Positions 42,614 through 53,204 of a DNA stretch of 64,000 nt are shown here, piece by piece (position 1 is the stretch's first letter; the number at the start of each line of letters is the position of its first letter). The notes beneath the pieces were generated by a model that saw only the letters and a program-made list of their open reading frames with translations, did not search any database and was not told the origin of the DNA. The stretch is from assembly GCF_044502415.1 (NCBI RefSeq), contig NZ_CP172402.1, one strand, 5' to 3'. The position numbers and the translations under genes were made by a program. This DNA is from Haloimpatiens lingqiaonensis (GTDB taxonomy: Bacteria; Bacillota; Clostridia; Clostridiales; Clostridiaceae).

Positions 42614-42990
42614 TTTACACAACCCTTTCACAGTAATTTAAAGAATTAAAAAATTCTATTAGTTTTAAAATAAATTAAAGATTTTATAAATGAAATTAAG
42701 AAAAGTCACATTAATTGATATTTATATTTTCAATTATTAACCAATATAAATTTTAAAAATCATTTGGCAAAGTTCAGTTGATTTATAATAAGTATGATTA
42801 TTATAACATAAAGTAAACTATAATTTACGGCATTTTTAAATTTAACATAGTGCTTAAAATTTATGATAGAATAAAGTATATAATTATATTTTAGTATTAA
42901 GGATATTATTAGAACTAAATATAATATTAGAGTTAAATATAGAATTGGAATTAAGGATATTATTTATGTTATATATGTAAATTAACATAA
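42614..42990. other. AT-rich spacer before the repeat array
   Basis: Very AT-rich, with loose repeats of ATTAAGGATATTATT and (A/G)AGTTAAATATA near 42896-42975. No gene or clear promoter was found. Confidence 0.5.
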
Positions 42991-43120
42991 ACAGAGCTCT
43001 TAACTTCAGATGGAGTTTTTACTTCAACTGAAGGTTAGAGATCGTTATCCAGGGACGTAGCTGCCGTTATCTGCCACTTTGTCAGAAGTGGGAGTGTTAC
43101 GGCAGGTAGTCATCGGATAA
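42991..43120 (+). repeat. 130-bp structured repeat, tandem copy 1 (R130-B1)
   Basis: First of three identical units. Starts ACAGAGCTCTTA, ends CATCGGATAA. The 5' half folds as CTTCAG ... CTGAAG; the 3' half folds as TTATCC ... GGATAA enclosing CTGCCGT / ACGGCAG and CCACTT / AAGTGG. Preceded by ATAA(A). Confidence 0.95.
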
Positions 43121-43250
43121 ACAGAGCTCTTAACTTCAGATGGAGTTTTTACTTCAACTGAAGGTTAGAGATCGTTATCCAGGGACGTAGCTGCCGTTAT
43201 CTGCCACTTTGTCAGAAGTGGGAGTGTTACGGCAGGTAGTCATCGGATAA
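43121..43250 (+). repeat. 130-bp structured repeat, tandem copy 2 (R130-B2)
   Basis: Reads identical to copy 1. The ATAAA at the junction is shared by the end of one unit and the start of the next. Confidence 0.95.
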
Positions 43251-43380
43251 ACAGAGCTCTTAACTTCAGATGGAGTTTTTACTTCAACTGAAGGTTAGAG
43301 ATCGTTATCCAGGGACGTAGCTGCCGTTATCTGCCACTTTGTCAGAAGTGGGAGTGTTACGGCAGGTAGTCATCGGATAA
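43251..43380 (+). repeat. 130-bp structured repeat, tandem copy 3 (R130-B3)
   Basis: Reads identical to copies 1 and 2. It ends only 24 bases before the recJ ATG and about 10 bases before its ribosome site, so it lies in the recJ leader. Confidence 0.95.
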
Positions 43381-43404
43381 AACTTATAGAAAAAGGAGTA
43401 AAAA

Positions 43405-45165
43405 ATGAAATCTAAATGGCTGCTTAGAAATACTAAAATTGATATTGAAAGAATATCAAGAGAAACAAATTTAAGTCCTACAGTGGTGAAAATTTTGATC
43501 CATAGAGGAATTATGGAAAGCGAAGATATAAAAAAATTTATAGAACCTTCAGTTAAAGATTTGCATAATCCTTTTTTAATGCAGGACATGGATAAAGGAA
43601 CAGAAATAATAAAAGATGCTATAGAAAAGGCTGAAAAAATATGTATATATGGAGACTATGATGCGGATGGAGTAACTAGTACTGCTATATTATACAAGGC
43701 CTTAAAAGCTTGTGGAGCAGATGTTAAATACCATGTACCAGATAGGGAATCAGAAGGTTATGGTATGAACTGTGAAAGAATAAAGAAACTTAATGAAGAG
43801 GGAATAAATGTAATATTGACCTGTGACAATGGTATATCCTGTACTGAAGAAGTTAAATTAGCTAAGGAATTAGGTATGACTGTGGTTATAACAGATCACC
43901 ACGAGCTTCCTTTCATAGAGGAAAATGGGAACAGGAAATATGTTTTACCAGAAGCAAATGCGGTTATCAATCCTAAGAGAAAAGACTGCAACTATCCTTT
44001 TAAGCTTTTGTGTGGGGCAGGCATTGCATTTAAATTTGCTGAAGTTTTATTTCAAAAGTTAGATGTTAACTATAATATAGATGAGTATATAGAACTAGCA
44101 GGCATTGGCACCATATGCGATATAGTGGATTTAATAGATGAAAATAGAATAATAGCCAAAAAAGCTTTAGAACAATTAAATAAAACTTCTAATTTAGGGT
44201 TAAAATGTTTAATAGAGCATATAGGGTGTAAGAGTATAAATTCCTATACCATCGGCTTCCAAATAGGACCATGCATAAATGCTACAGGCAGGTTGGAAAA
44301 TGCATCTTTATCAGTGGAACTTTTGTTATGTAATGAAGAAAAGAGAGCTAAAGAGTTAGCTGAGATTTTATACGAATTAAATAAAAAAAGACAGGATATA
44401 ACCAATGAAAATGTAGAAGAGATTATTGAAAGTATAGAAAAATCTTCTATGAAGGATCAAAAGGTATTTTTGATTTATAAAGAAAATGTACACGAAAGTA
44501 TTGCAGGCATTGTGGCTGGAAAAATAAAAGAAAAGTATAATGTTCCAACTATCGTATTAACTAAGGGAAAAGAAATGCCAAAAGGTTCAGGTAGGTCAAT
44601 AGAAGAGTATAATTTATTTGAAGAGCTTATAAAATGTAAAGAATATATATATAAATTTGGTGGACACCCTATGGCTGCAGGGCTTTCCATAGAACAAGAA
44701 AATATACCTAAATTAAGAGAAGCATTACTAAAAAATTGTAGCCTTACAGATGAGGATATAATACCCAAAATAAGAATAGACAAGAGATTGCCTTTGAGAG
44801 AGATTAATTTTGATATTATAAATCAAATAAAAATGTTAGAACCCTTTGGAAAAGGAAATCCAGCTCCTGTTTTAGCAGAAAAAAATATACCGGTAAAATC
44901 TATATCTATTTTAGGTAAGGATAAAAATACATTAAAGTTAAGGTGCATTTCTACAAGAGAAGGTAATTTTATGGATGCTCTTGGATTTGGTAAAGTGGAA
45001 GAGTTTATGGAATTATTAAGGGAAGAATACGGAGATGAATATTTAAGAGTATTAGAGAATCCACAAGGACTTAAGGTGGATCTTATATTTTCACCTTTCA
45101 AAAATAGTTATATGGACAGGGATTATCTTCAATTAAAAATAAACGATATTAGATTATCAAACTAA
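43405..45165 (+). CDS. recJ: Single-stranded-DNA exonuclease RecJ
   Basis: A 586-residue DHH-family 5'-3' exonuclease used in recombination and repair. Motifs are DYDADGVTS near residue 85, DNGIS, TDHHELP near 165 and CGAGIAFKF, GTICDIVDL; the DHHA1 part has KFGGHPMAAGLSI, and a C-terminal OB-like region ends the protein. It is intact. AAAAAGGAG precedes the ATG at 43405, directly after the R130 array. Confidence 0.95.
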   Translation: MKSKWLLRNTKIDIERISRETNLSPTVVKILIHRGIMESEDIKKFIEPSVKDLHNPFLMQDMDKGTEIIKDAIEKAEKICIYGDYDADGVTSTAILYKALKACGADVKYHVPDRESEGYGMNCERIKKLNEEGINVILTCDNGISCTEEVKLAKELGMTVVITDHHELPFIEENGNRKYVLPEANAVINPKRKDCNYPFKLLCGAGIAFKFAEVLFQKLDVNYNIDEYIELAGIGTICDIVDLIDENRIIAKKALEQLNKTSNLGLKCLIEHIGCKSINSYTIGFQIGPCINATGRLENASLSVELLLCNEEKRAKELAEILYELNKKRQDITNENVEEIIESIEKSSMKDQKVFLIYKENVHESIAGIVAGKIKEKYNVPTIVLTKGKEMPKGSGRSIEEYNLFEELIKCKEYIYKFGGHPMAAGLSIEQENIPKLREALLKNCSLTDEDIIPKIRIDKRLPLREINFDIINQIKMLEPFGKGNPAPVLAEKNIPVKSISILGKDKNTLKLRCISTREGNFMDALGFGKVEEFMELLREEYGDEYLRVLENPQGLKVDLIFSPFKNSYMDRDYLQLKINDIRLSN

Positions 45166-45178
45166 ATTATAATGGTTA

Positions 45179-45205
45179 AGGGATATGGCGTTTTGCCATA
45201 TCCCT
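45179..45205 (+). terminator. Hairpin after recJ
   Basis: AGGGATATGGC (45179-45189) pairs with GCCATATCCCT (45195-45205), loop GTTTT. The T run is weak. Confidence 0.6.
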
Positions 45206-45263
45206 CATATAGTTAATAAGCATTGAAACCATGTTTTGCGAAATGAGTATTATAGAGCTAATT

Positions 45264-45440
45264 TTATAAAGTTCTTTCGTATTGCTCTACCATTCGTTTA
45301 ACCATTTCACCACCAACAGAACCACATTGTCTAGAAGTTAAATTACCATTGTAATCTGTAAATGGTACGCCTAGTTCATTAGCTACCTCCATTTTAAATC
45401 TGTTTAATCCATTTCTAGCTTCTGGTACTAAGTTTCTCAT
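45264..45440 (-). CDS. Alpha/beta-type small acid-soluble spore protein
   Basis: A 58-residue SASP: MRNLVPEARNGLNRFKMEVA then NELGVPF, containing the GPR protease cleavage site, and NLTSRQCGSVGGEMVKRMVE, the DNA-binding C-terminal helix. It coats and protects spore DNA. AAGGAGG fixes the start at the second in-frame ATG (45440), not at 45485. Expression by SigG in the forespore is expected from family knowledge. Confidence 0.92.
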   Translation of the reverse strand: MRNLVPEARNGLNRFKMEVANELGVPFTDYNGNLTSRQCGSVGGEMVKRMVEQYERTL

Positions 45441-45617
45441 TTTAACAACCTCCTTTTTTATTGGTGTATTATTATTATTGCACATTTTCTATTAATTATA
45501 TTGGTAGATTGAAGGATACACATGAAATACGTACAAGGTATAGAAAACAAATGTTCAATTGGAAGTTTTTTTGCTGAATTTTTATTTCATTGTACGGACA
45601 ATGTGGTATATAATATG

Positions 45618-45696
45618 AATTAAGAATTAAGAATTAATAATTAAGAATTAATAATTAATAATTAACAATTAACAATTGACAATTGACAATTGAAAA
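45618..45696. repeat. AT-rich iterations (AATTAAGAATTA / AATTGACA)
   Basis: Tandem units of 7-10 bases: TTAAGAA, TTAATAA, TTAACAA, then TTGACAA, grading into one another. In the spacer of about 400 bases between the spore protein gene and murG; nothing else is coded there. TATAAT at 45799-45804 may be the murG -10. Confidence 0.75.
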
Positions 45697-45838
45697 TATA
45701 AATTAAAGAAATTCCTAGGGAATTTCAAACTTCATTTTATATTTAAAACTAATAAATTTAAATTTAAAATTTTAGTAATTTCAATTACCAATGAAAGGTA
45801 TAATAAAATTATAGTTAGAAGTAGGAAGGATGAAAAAG

Positions 45839-46904
45839 ATGAAGATAATAATGACTGGTGGAGGTTCAGCGGGACATGTGACTCCTAACCTAGCGTTAAT
45901 ACCAAAGCTAAGAGAATTAGGATATGAAATAGAATATATAGGTAGTGAGCAGGGAATTGAAAGAAAAATAATAGAAGAGCAGGGAATAAAATATTATTCC
46001 ATATCTACAGGAAAGTTTAGAAGATACTTTGATTTGAAAAATATATCCGATCCATTTAAGGTAATAAAGGGAGTATTTGAGGCAGCCTCTATAATTAAAA
46101 GAGAAAAACCTAAAGTGGTATTTTCAAAGGGTGGATTTGTTTCTGTACCAGTAGTTATAGGAGCTAGATTAAATAAAGTTCCAGTAGTTTCTCACGAATC
46201 AGACATGACACCGGGACTAGCAAATAAAATAGCCCTACCATACTGCAGTAAGATATGCGTTACTTTCCCTGAAACTTTAAAACATATAAAAAGTGGAAAG
46301 GGAATTGTAAGTGGAACTCCTATAAGAGAGGAGCTATTTGAAGGAAGTAAAATTAAGGCTTTACAAATATGTGGATTTACAGGAGAAAAGCCTGTTTTAT
46401 TAGTAATAGGAACGAAGTTTAGGCTCCAAGTTTATAAATGATTTAATTAGGAATAATATAGATGAACTTCTTAATAAGTATGATATTATTCATATTTGTG
46501 GTAAAAATAATTTAGATACTTATTTAGAAGATAAAAAAGGATATAAACAGTACGAGTACGTAGGAGAAGAATTAAAACATTTTATGAATGCAGCGGATGT
46601 GGCAGTATCTAGAGCAGGAGCTAATGTGATATATGAATTATTAGCTTTAAATAAACCTAATTTATTAATACCACTATCTGCTAAAGTCAGCAGAGGAGAT
46701 CAGATATTAAATGCTGATTCATTTAAAAGAAGTGGTTTCAGCAAAGTTCTTCAAGAAGAAGAAACTAGTGATGAAGTGTTTTTGCAAAATTTAGATGAGC
46801 TTTATAAAGAAAAGCATCTGTACATTAAAAAAATGCGTGAAAGCGGCATTAAAAATGGAACAGACATTATTATTGATACTATTGAGAAGATAGTTAAAAG
46901 GTAA
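45839..46904 (+). CDS. murG: UDP-GlcNAc transferase MurG (frameshifted in this sequence)
   Basis: The peripheral membrane glycosyltransferase that makes lipid II. TGGGSAGHVTPNLALIP at the N terminus is the GxGGH loop; SKGGFVSVP and SHESDMTPGLANKIA follow. The second half has SRAGANVIYELLALNKPNLL and RGDQILNADSF. At about 46411, GTAATAGGAACGAAGTTTAG should read close to GGAGGAAGTTTA (GGSLGS); one extra base there shifts the frame, and the two parts together give 354 residues, normal for MurG. The gene is essential, so the break is probably a sequence error. ATG at 45839 lies nine bases after AGGAAGG; ATG 45830 touches it. Confidence 0.9.
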
Positions 46905-46924
46905 AAAAAGGGGGAGTGTTGAGT

Positions 46925-48445
46925 ATGGATTTAGAGTTTTATGGTGCAGCAGGGTGTGTAACTGGTTCTTGTCATGTTCTTAGATATGGTGGGAAAAAAA
47001 TACTTTTAGATTGTGGTTTGTATCAAGGAAAAGATGAAAGGGAAAGGGGAAATAATATATTTCCCTTTAATCCAAAGGAAATAGACTATGTGATATTGTC
47101 TCATGCCCATATTGATCATAGTGGAAGAATTCCTCTTTTGTATAAAATGGGTTTTAAAGGGGAAGTTATTTGTACAGAAGCTACTATGGATTTATGCAGT
47201 GCAATGCTAAGAGATAGTGGTTTTATACAAGAGATGGAAGTAGAATGGAAAAACAGAAAGAGAATTAGACAGGGATTAGATACTATAGAACCTCTTTATA
47301 CAGCTAAAATAGCAGAATTAAGTATGTATTTATTTAGAGGATATAAATATGATAAATTTATAGAATTATTTCCGGGTTTTAAAATTAGATTTAAAGATTC
47401 AGGGCATCTTTTAGGTGCAGCTATAGTTGAAATATTTATGCAAGAGGAACAGGAAGAAGTAAAACTAGTTTATAGTGGTGACTTAGGAAATATAAATGTT
47501 CCCATATTAAAAGATCCTACTATTATAGATTACGCTGATTATGTTATATTAGAAACAACATACGGTAATAGATATCACGGTAATATCACAAATCAGTTAG
47601 AGAAATTAGCTACTATAATAAAAAATACTATATCTAGGGGTGGAAATGTTATAATACCATCCTTTGCAGTGGGAAGAACTCAAGAAGTTCTATATTGTTT
47701 AAATAAATATGTGGAAAGTAATTTCTTTAAAAATGTTAAGTTTTTTGTAGACAGTCCTTTGGCCAATGAAACTACTAAGATATTTGAAAGACATACAGAA
47801 GAATATGATGAAGAAGCTAAAAAATTAATAAGAAAAGGGGATGACCCTTTAAATTTCAGTGGGCTTACTTTCGTGGACTCAGTAGAAAAATCTATACAGG
47901 TAAACAAAATACAAAGGGGCGCAGTGGTTATATCTGCTAGCGGCATGTGTGAAGCAGGAAGAATAAGACATCACTTAAAACACAACTTATGGAGAAAAGA
48001 AAGTTCTATAGTATTTGTAGGATATCAAGCAGAAGGAACTTTAGGATATAAAATATTAAATGGAGAAAAGAAGATTAAAATTTTTGGCGAAGAAATAGCA
48101 GTTAATGCAGAAATTCATAGGTTAGATGGACTTTCTGGTCATGCTGATAGGCAAGGACTCTTAAACTGGGTGGATGGGTTTAAAAATAAACCTAAGTGCA
48201 TACTACTAGTTCACGGAGAAAAGGAAGTTCAAGAAAGCTTTAAAGAAGCTTTAGAAAGTAAAGGATATAATTCAAAAATAATGCAGTTAGGTGATTTATT
48301 TAATGGAAAGAATATTTTTAATGAAGATAAAATTTCAATTAAAGATAAAATAATTAAAAGAATAGATTCCTACGAAAAAATTCATAAGGACAATATAGAT
48401 GAATTAATTAGAGAAATTAGAACAATAATAGAAAAAAGCGAATAA
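46925..48445 (+). CDS. Metallo-beta-lactamase/beta-CASP nuclease
   Basis: A 506-residue MBL-fold protein with the zinc motif SHAHIDHSGRIP (HxHxDH) near residue 58 and YSGDLGN. A beta-CASP domain follows with PSFAVGRTQEVLY (motif A region) and SASGMCEAGRIRHHL. LSGHADRQGLL is the last motif. These belong to the Ysh1/CPSF-73-like RNA or DNA nuclease group. A KEVQESFKEALESKG C-terminal part is followed by a helical tail. The target is unknown. Starts with ATG 46925 after GGGGG; GTG 46916 overlaps that site. It follows murG closely. Confidence 0.87.
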   Translation: MDLEFYGAAGCVTGSCHVLRYGGKKILLDCGLYQGKDERERGNNIFPFNPKEIDYVILSHAHIDHSGRIPLLYKMGFKGEVICTEATMDLCSAMLRDSGFIQEMEVEWKNRKRIRQGLDTIEPLYTAKIAELSMYLFRGYKYDKFIELFPGFKIRFKDSGHLLGAAIVEIFMQEEQEEVKLVYSGDLGNINVPILKDPTIIDYADYVILETTYGNRYHGNITNQLEKLATIIKNTISRGGNVIIPSFAVGRTQEVLYCLNKYVESNFFKNVKFFVDSPLANETTKIFERHTEEYDEEAKKLIRKGDDPLNFSGLTFVDSVEKSIQVNKIQRGAVVISASGMCEAGRIRHHLKHNLWRKESSIVFVGYQAEGTLGYKILNGEKKIKIFGEEIAVNAEIHRLDGLSGHADRQGLLNWVDGFKNKPKCILLVHGEKEVQESFKEALESKGYNSKIMQLGDLFNGKNIFNEDKISIKDKIIKRIDSYEKIHKDNIDELIREIRTIIEKSE

Positions 48446-48635
48446 TATAATATTTAATGGTAAATATACCATTGTATCAATGAAAAATATTTAAATAAAG
48501 GTAACAATATTTATTTAAATACTATATATATGAAACAATTGTTGAAATATTTTTTATATGGTATATAATAATATGTGGGTATTGAATATAAAATAGGATA
48601 TTTTTTCTAAAACAAAGTGTTGAGAGGTGAGTTTT

Positions 48636-49064
48636 GTGAAAAAGATGTCAATTATTTACTGGAGCAATGGAGGGAATGTGGAAGTTTTAGCAAATAAGAT
48701 AAAAGAAGGCGCTGAAAGTTCTAATGCAAAGGTAAACATTAAATTGGTTTCAGAAGCAAAGGTTCAAGAAGTTATAGACAGTGATGTAGTAGCCTTTGGA
48801 AGTCCTTCTATGGACAATAATAAAATTGAACAATTGGAAATGGAACCTTTTATTAATGAATTTAAAATGCTTCCTGTAAACGGTAAGAAGGTTGTGTTAT
48901 TTGGATCTTACGGTTGGGACAATGGGCAATTCATGGAAGAATGGAAGGAAAAAATGATAGACTACGGATTCCATGTAGTGGATACTTTGGTAGTAAGAGA
49001 ATCACCTAATGAAGAGCAGATGAATAGAGCTTACGAATTAGGGAAAAGTTTAGCTAATATATAG
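48636..49064 (+). CDS. Flavodoxin
   Basis: A 142-residue flavodoxin: MSIIYWSNGGNVEVLANKI holds the FMN phosphate loop (atypical WSNGGN in place of SxTGNT), AFGSPSMDNNKIE is the next loop, and VVLFGSYGWDNGQFMEEW the third. It carries one or two electrons, probably for the pyruvate:ferredoxin oxidoreductase whose gene follows 80 bases later. The GTG at 48636 sits after GAGAGGTGA. Confidence 0.9.
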   Translation: MKKMSIIYWSNGGNVEVLANKIKEGAESSNAKVNIKLVSEAKVQEVIDSDVVAFGSPSMDNNKIEQLEMEPFINEFKMLPVNGKKVVLFGSYGWDNGQFMEEWKEKMIDYGFHVVDTLVVRESPNEEQMNRAYELGKSLANI

Positions 49065-49143
49065 GCTGTGTAATTTAGCAGTCCTTACATATAAATAAAA
49101 ATTGGCACTTAAAATTGCATATTTAAAGAAAGGAATGATTTAA

Positions 49144-52100
49144 ATGAGTCCAATCCAAAGAAAATGGAAGACAATGGATGGTAATACTGCAGCAGCACAC
49201 GTTGCTTATGCATTTACTGACGTTGCAGCAATTTACCCAATAACACCATCATCACCTATGGCAGAGCACGTAGATGAATGGGCAACTCAAGGAAGAAAGA
49301 ATATATTTGGACAAACTGTAAGAGTAATGGAAATGCAATCCGAAGCTGGAGCAGCTGGTGCTGTTCACGGTTCATTACAAGCAGGTGCATTAACTTCAAC
49401 ATTCACAGCTTCTCAAGGATTATTATTAATGATCCCTAATATGTATAAAATTGCTGGAGAGCTTCTACCAGGAGTATTCCATGTAAGTGCTAGAGCTTTA
49501 GCTACACATGCTTTATCAATATTTGGAGACCATGGTGACGTAATGGCAGCAAGACAAACTGGTTTTGCACTATTAGCATCTGGCGGAGTTCAAGAAGTTA
49601 TGGACCTTTCTCCAGTTGCACACCTTGCATCTATAGAAGGAAAAGTACCATTTGTAAACTTCTTCGATGGATTCAGAACTTCTCACGAAGTACAAAAGAT
49701 ACAAATGTGGGATTATGATGAACTTGCAAAAATGATAGATATGGATAAAGTTGAAGAATTTAGACAAAAAGCTTTAAATCCAGAGCATCCAGTAACTAGA
49801 GGTACTGCTCAAAACCCAGATATATACTTCCAAGGAAGAGAAGCTTCTAACAAATACTATGAAGCACTTCCAGAAATCGTAGAAAAATACATGGGTAAAA
49901 TCAATGAATCTATAGGAACTAACTACCACCTATTCAACTACTATGGAGCAGAAGATGCTGAAAGAATGATAGTAGCTATGGGATCAGTTTGCGATACTAT
50001 AGAAGAAACTGTTGATTACTTAATGAGCAAGGGAGAAAAAGTAGGTGTACTTAACGTTCACTTATATAGACCATTCTCATTAGAACATTTCTTTAAATAT
50101 ATACCAAAAACTGTTAAGAAAATAGCTGTTCTTGATAGAACTAAAGAACCAGGCTCAGAAGGAGAACCACTATACTTAGATGTAAGAAATGCATTCTTTG
50201 AAAAAGATAAAAATGTATTAATCGTTGGTGGAAGATATGGATTAGGTTCAAAAGATACAACTCCTTCACATATAGCAGCTGTTTATGAAAACTTAAATGC
50301 TGCAACACCAAAGAATGGATTTACTATAGGAATAGTTGATGATGTAACTAATACATCTCTAGAAATAAAAGAAACAGTTGTAACAGTTCCAGAAGGAACT
50401 TCTGAATGTAAATTCTGGGGTCTTGGATCAGACGGTACTGTTGGAGCTAATAAGAGTGCTATAAAGATCATAGGAGACCATACAGACATGTATGCTCAAG
50501 GATACTTTGCATATGACTCTAAAAAATCTGGTGGAGTTACAATATCTCACTTAAGATTTGGTAAAAAACCAATTAAATCTACTTATTTAATAAGTGCAGC
50601 TAACTATGTTGCTTGTCATAACCAAGCATATGTTTACAAATATGACGTATTAGCTGGAATTAAAGATGGTGGTATATTCCTATTAAACACTATATGGAAT
50701 GAAGAAGAATTAGATAAAAACTTACCAGCAGCAATGAAAAAATATATTGCAGAACATAACATTAACTTCTACACAATAGATGCAGTTAAAATAGCTCAAA
50801 GCATCGGTCTTGGTGGAAGAATAAACATGATAATGCAATCTGCTTTCTTCAAACTAGCTAACATAATACCTGTAGAAGAAGCTGCTAAATATTTAAAAGA
50901 TGCAGTTGTTCAAATGTACGGCAAAAAAGGTGAAAAAGTTGTTAACATGAACCATGCTGCTATAGATGCAGGTGCTGAAGGCGTAGTTAAAATAGAAGTT
51001 CCAGCAAGCTGGAAAGATTCTAAAGAAGAAGAATGCTGCTGCTGCGGAATGAGAAAGACCAGAATTCGTTAAAGAAGTAGCAGATGTTATGAATAGACAA
51101 GAAGGAGATAAGCTTCCTGTAAGCAAATTCATGGATTATGTAGATGGTACTATACCAGCTGGAACTGCAGCATACGAAAAGAGAGGTATAGCTGTAAATG
51201 TACCAGAATGGCAAATAGATAAATGTATACAATGTAACCAATGTTCATATGTATGTCCACATGCTGTTATAAGACCAGCTTTATTGACAGATGAAGAAGT
51301 TAAAAATGCACCAGAAGGATTTAAAGTAACTAAAGCAAATGGTGGAAAGAACTTCGAAGGATTAAACTTTGCTATGACTATAAGTGTTATGGACTGTACA
51401 GGATGCGGAAGCTGTGCTGAAGTATGTCCTGCTAAGGAAAAAGCACTTATCATGAAACCACTTGGAGAGCAATACAATGAACAAGCAGGTTTTGATTATG
51501 CAGCTAAACTTCCTAAGAGAAATCCAATGGGATCAGCTAGTGTAAAAGGAAGCCAATTTGAGCAACCACTTCTAGAGTTCAGCGGAGCTTGTGGTGGATG
51601 TGGAGAAACTCCATATGCTAAACTTGTAACTCAATTATTTGGAGACAGAATGATGGTAGCAAATGCTACAGGATGTTCTTCAATTTGGGGAGGATTATCA
51701 CCAGCATCTCCATATACTGTAAACCAAAATGGTCATGGACCAGCTTGGGCTAACTCATTATTCGAAGACAATGCTGAATTTGGTCTTGGAATGTACCTAG
51801 GAGTTAAAGCTATAAGAGAAACTCTTGCTGAAACAGTTAAGGAAGCTATAGAAGGAAATCATGTAAGTGATGACTTAAAAGCTGCTTTAAATGAATGGCT
51901 ATCAGTTGTGAATAAAGGTGATGAATCAAAAGCTGCAGCAGCTAAGATATTACCATTATTAGAAGCTGAAAAAGATAAAAATGATTTCACTAAGAAAATG
52001 CACGCTAGAAAAGAATACTTCACTAAGAAATCTCAATGGATATTTGGTGGAGACGGTTGGGCTTACGATATAGGATACGGCGGATTAGACCACGTTCTAG

Positions 52101-52672
52101 CAACTGGAGAAGACGTAAATGTTCTTGTATTTGATACAGAAGTTTACTCTAATACAGGCGGACAATCTTCTAAAGCTACTCCAACAGCAGCTATAGCTAA
52201 ATTTGCAGCTGGTGGAAAGAGAACTAAGAAGAAAGACCTTGGAATGATGGCTATGAGCTATGGCTATGTTTATGTTGCTCAAATAGCTATGGGAGCTGAC
52301 AAAAACCAAACTCTTAAAGCTATAAAAGAAGCAGAAGCTTATGAAGGACCATCATTAATAATTGCTTATGCTCCATGTATAAACCACGGATTAAAATCAG
52401 GCATGGGCAAGAGCCAATTAGAAGAAAAGAAAGCAGTAGATTGCGGATACTGGGCATTATATAGATATAACCCTGCAGTGGCTGAAGATGGTAAGAACCC
52501 ATTCTCACTAGATTCTAAAGAGCCAACAGGTGACTTCAAGGAATTCTTATTAGGTGAAGTTAGATATGCATCACTTCAAAAAGTGTTCCCAGATCAAGCA
52601 GATTCACTATTTGACTTAAACGAAAAACAAGCTAAAGACAGAATAGCAAACTACAAAAGACTTGCTGAATAA
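49144..52672 (+). CDS. nifJ: Pyruvate:ferredoxin (flavodoxin) oxidoreductase (frameshifted in this sequence)
   Basis: A single-chain enzyme that converts pyruvate and CoA to acetyl-CoA and CO2, passing electrons to ferredoxin or flavodoxin. First part: MDGNTAAAHVAYAFTDVAAI, EMQSEAGAAGAVHGSLQAG, YGLGSKDTTP. Second part: two 4Fe-4S sets CIQCNQCSYVCP and CTGCGSCAEVCP, then the thiamine-diphosphate domain CGGCGETPYAKL, GDGWAYDIGYGGLDH and TEVYSNTGGQSSK. The frame shifts by +1 around 51034-51053 in the linker; with one base removed the protein is 1175 residues, the usual size. Removing the T at 51050 gives a linker EEECCCCGRERPEF; removing the T at 51034 gives EEEAAAAE but leaves a TGA at 51050. 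The exact error is not settled. Confidence 0.92.
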
Positions 52673-52701
52673 TTAGCTTAAAAAATTATACAACTAAAAA
52701 T

Positions 52702-52746
52702 AAAAAAGGATTATTTTCCACTTGTGGGGAATAGTCCTTTTTTATT
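52702..52746 (+). terminator. Terminator after nifJ
   Basis: AAAAAAGGATTATTTTCCAC pairs with GTGGGGAATAGTCCTTTTTT (some G-T pairs), followed by T-rich sequence. Confidence 0.85.
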
Positions 52747-52779
52747 TTTAGTTATTGAATTTTTGGAGTTATAAAATAA

Positions 52780-52909
52780 ACAGAGCTCTTAACTTCAGAT
52801 GGAGTTTTTACTCCAACTGAAGGTTAGGGATTGTTATCCAGGGACGTAGCTGCCGTTATCTCCCACTTTGTTAGAAGTGGGAGTGTTACGGCAGGTAGTC
52901 ATCGGATAA
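52780..52909 (+). repeat. 130-bp structured repeat, copy after nifJ (R130-C)
   Basis: Same ends as the other copies and flanked by ATAAA on both sides. It has TCCCACTT / AAGTGGGA with full pairing and CTCCA in place of CTTCA, so the first hairpin is also perfect. Confidence 0.95.
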
Positions 52910-52972
52910 AAATATAAAATTTACAGGTAAGTAATGGGATTAGTTAAGAAGTAAGAAGTAAAAAGTAAGGTG

Positions 52973-53012
52973 AAGGATAAAACTCAAGGAGTTTTTTATA
53001 ATTAATTTGTGA
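52973..53012. repeat. 40-bp interspersed repeat with mini-terminator, copy 2
   Basis: Identical to 38429-38468 and likewise preceded by AAGTAAGAAGTAAAAAGTAAGG-type iterations (52945-52970). The 53013-53190 stretch contains an inverted ATCATATcc/ATATGAT pair and the promoter region of the next small gene, but no other gene. Confidence 0.88.
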
Positions 53013-53204
53013 TAGTAAGAAATATTACTTAAAGAACTGGTAAGCCAGCAGACCAATAGGTGGCAAAATGGCTACACTTTACACTACACGATTAATCATA
53101 TCCAATAAATCATATATGATTAACCTACCGAATTTGGCAAAAGATTTATAGTTTAAATTAAACTAATCAGTACAAAATATTAATAGAAAGGAGATGATAT
53201 TATT

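Noticed and set aside
42991..43380. CRISPR-like array
   Set aside because: The units are 130 bp, identical and contiguous, with no unique spacers, and no cas genes are near.
43305..43589. Minus-strand open frame across the last R130 copy and the recJ start
   Set aside because: It is a shadow of recJ and repeat sequence, with no ribosome site.
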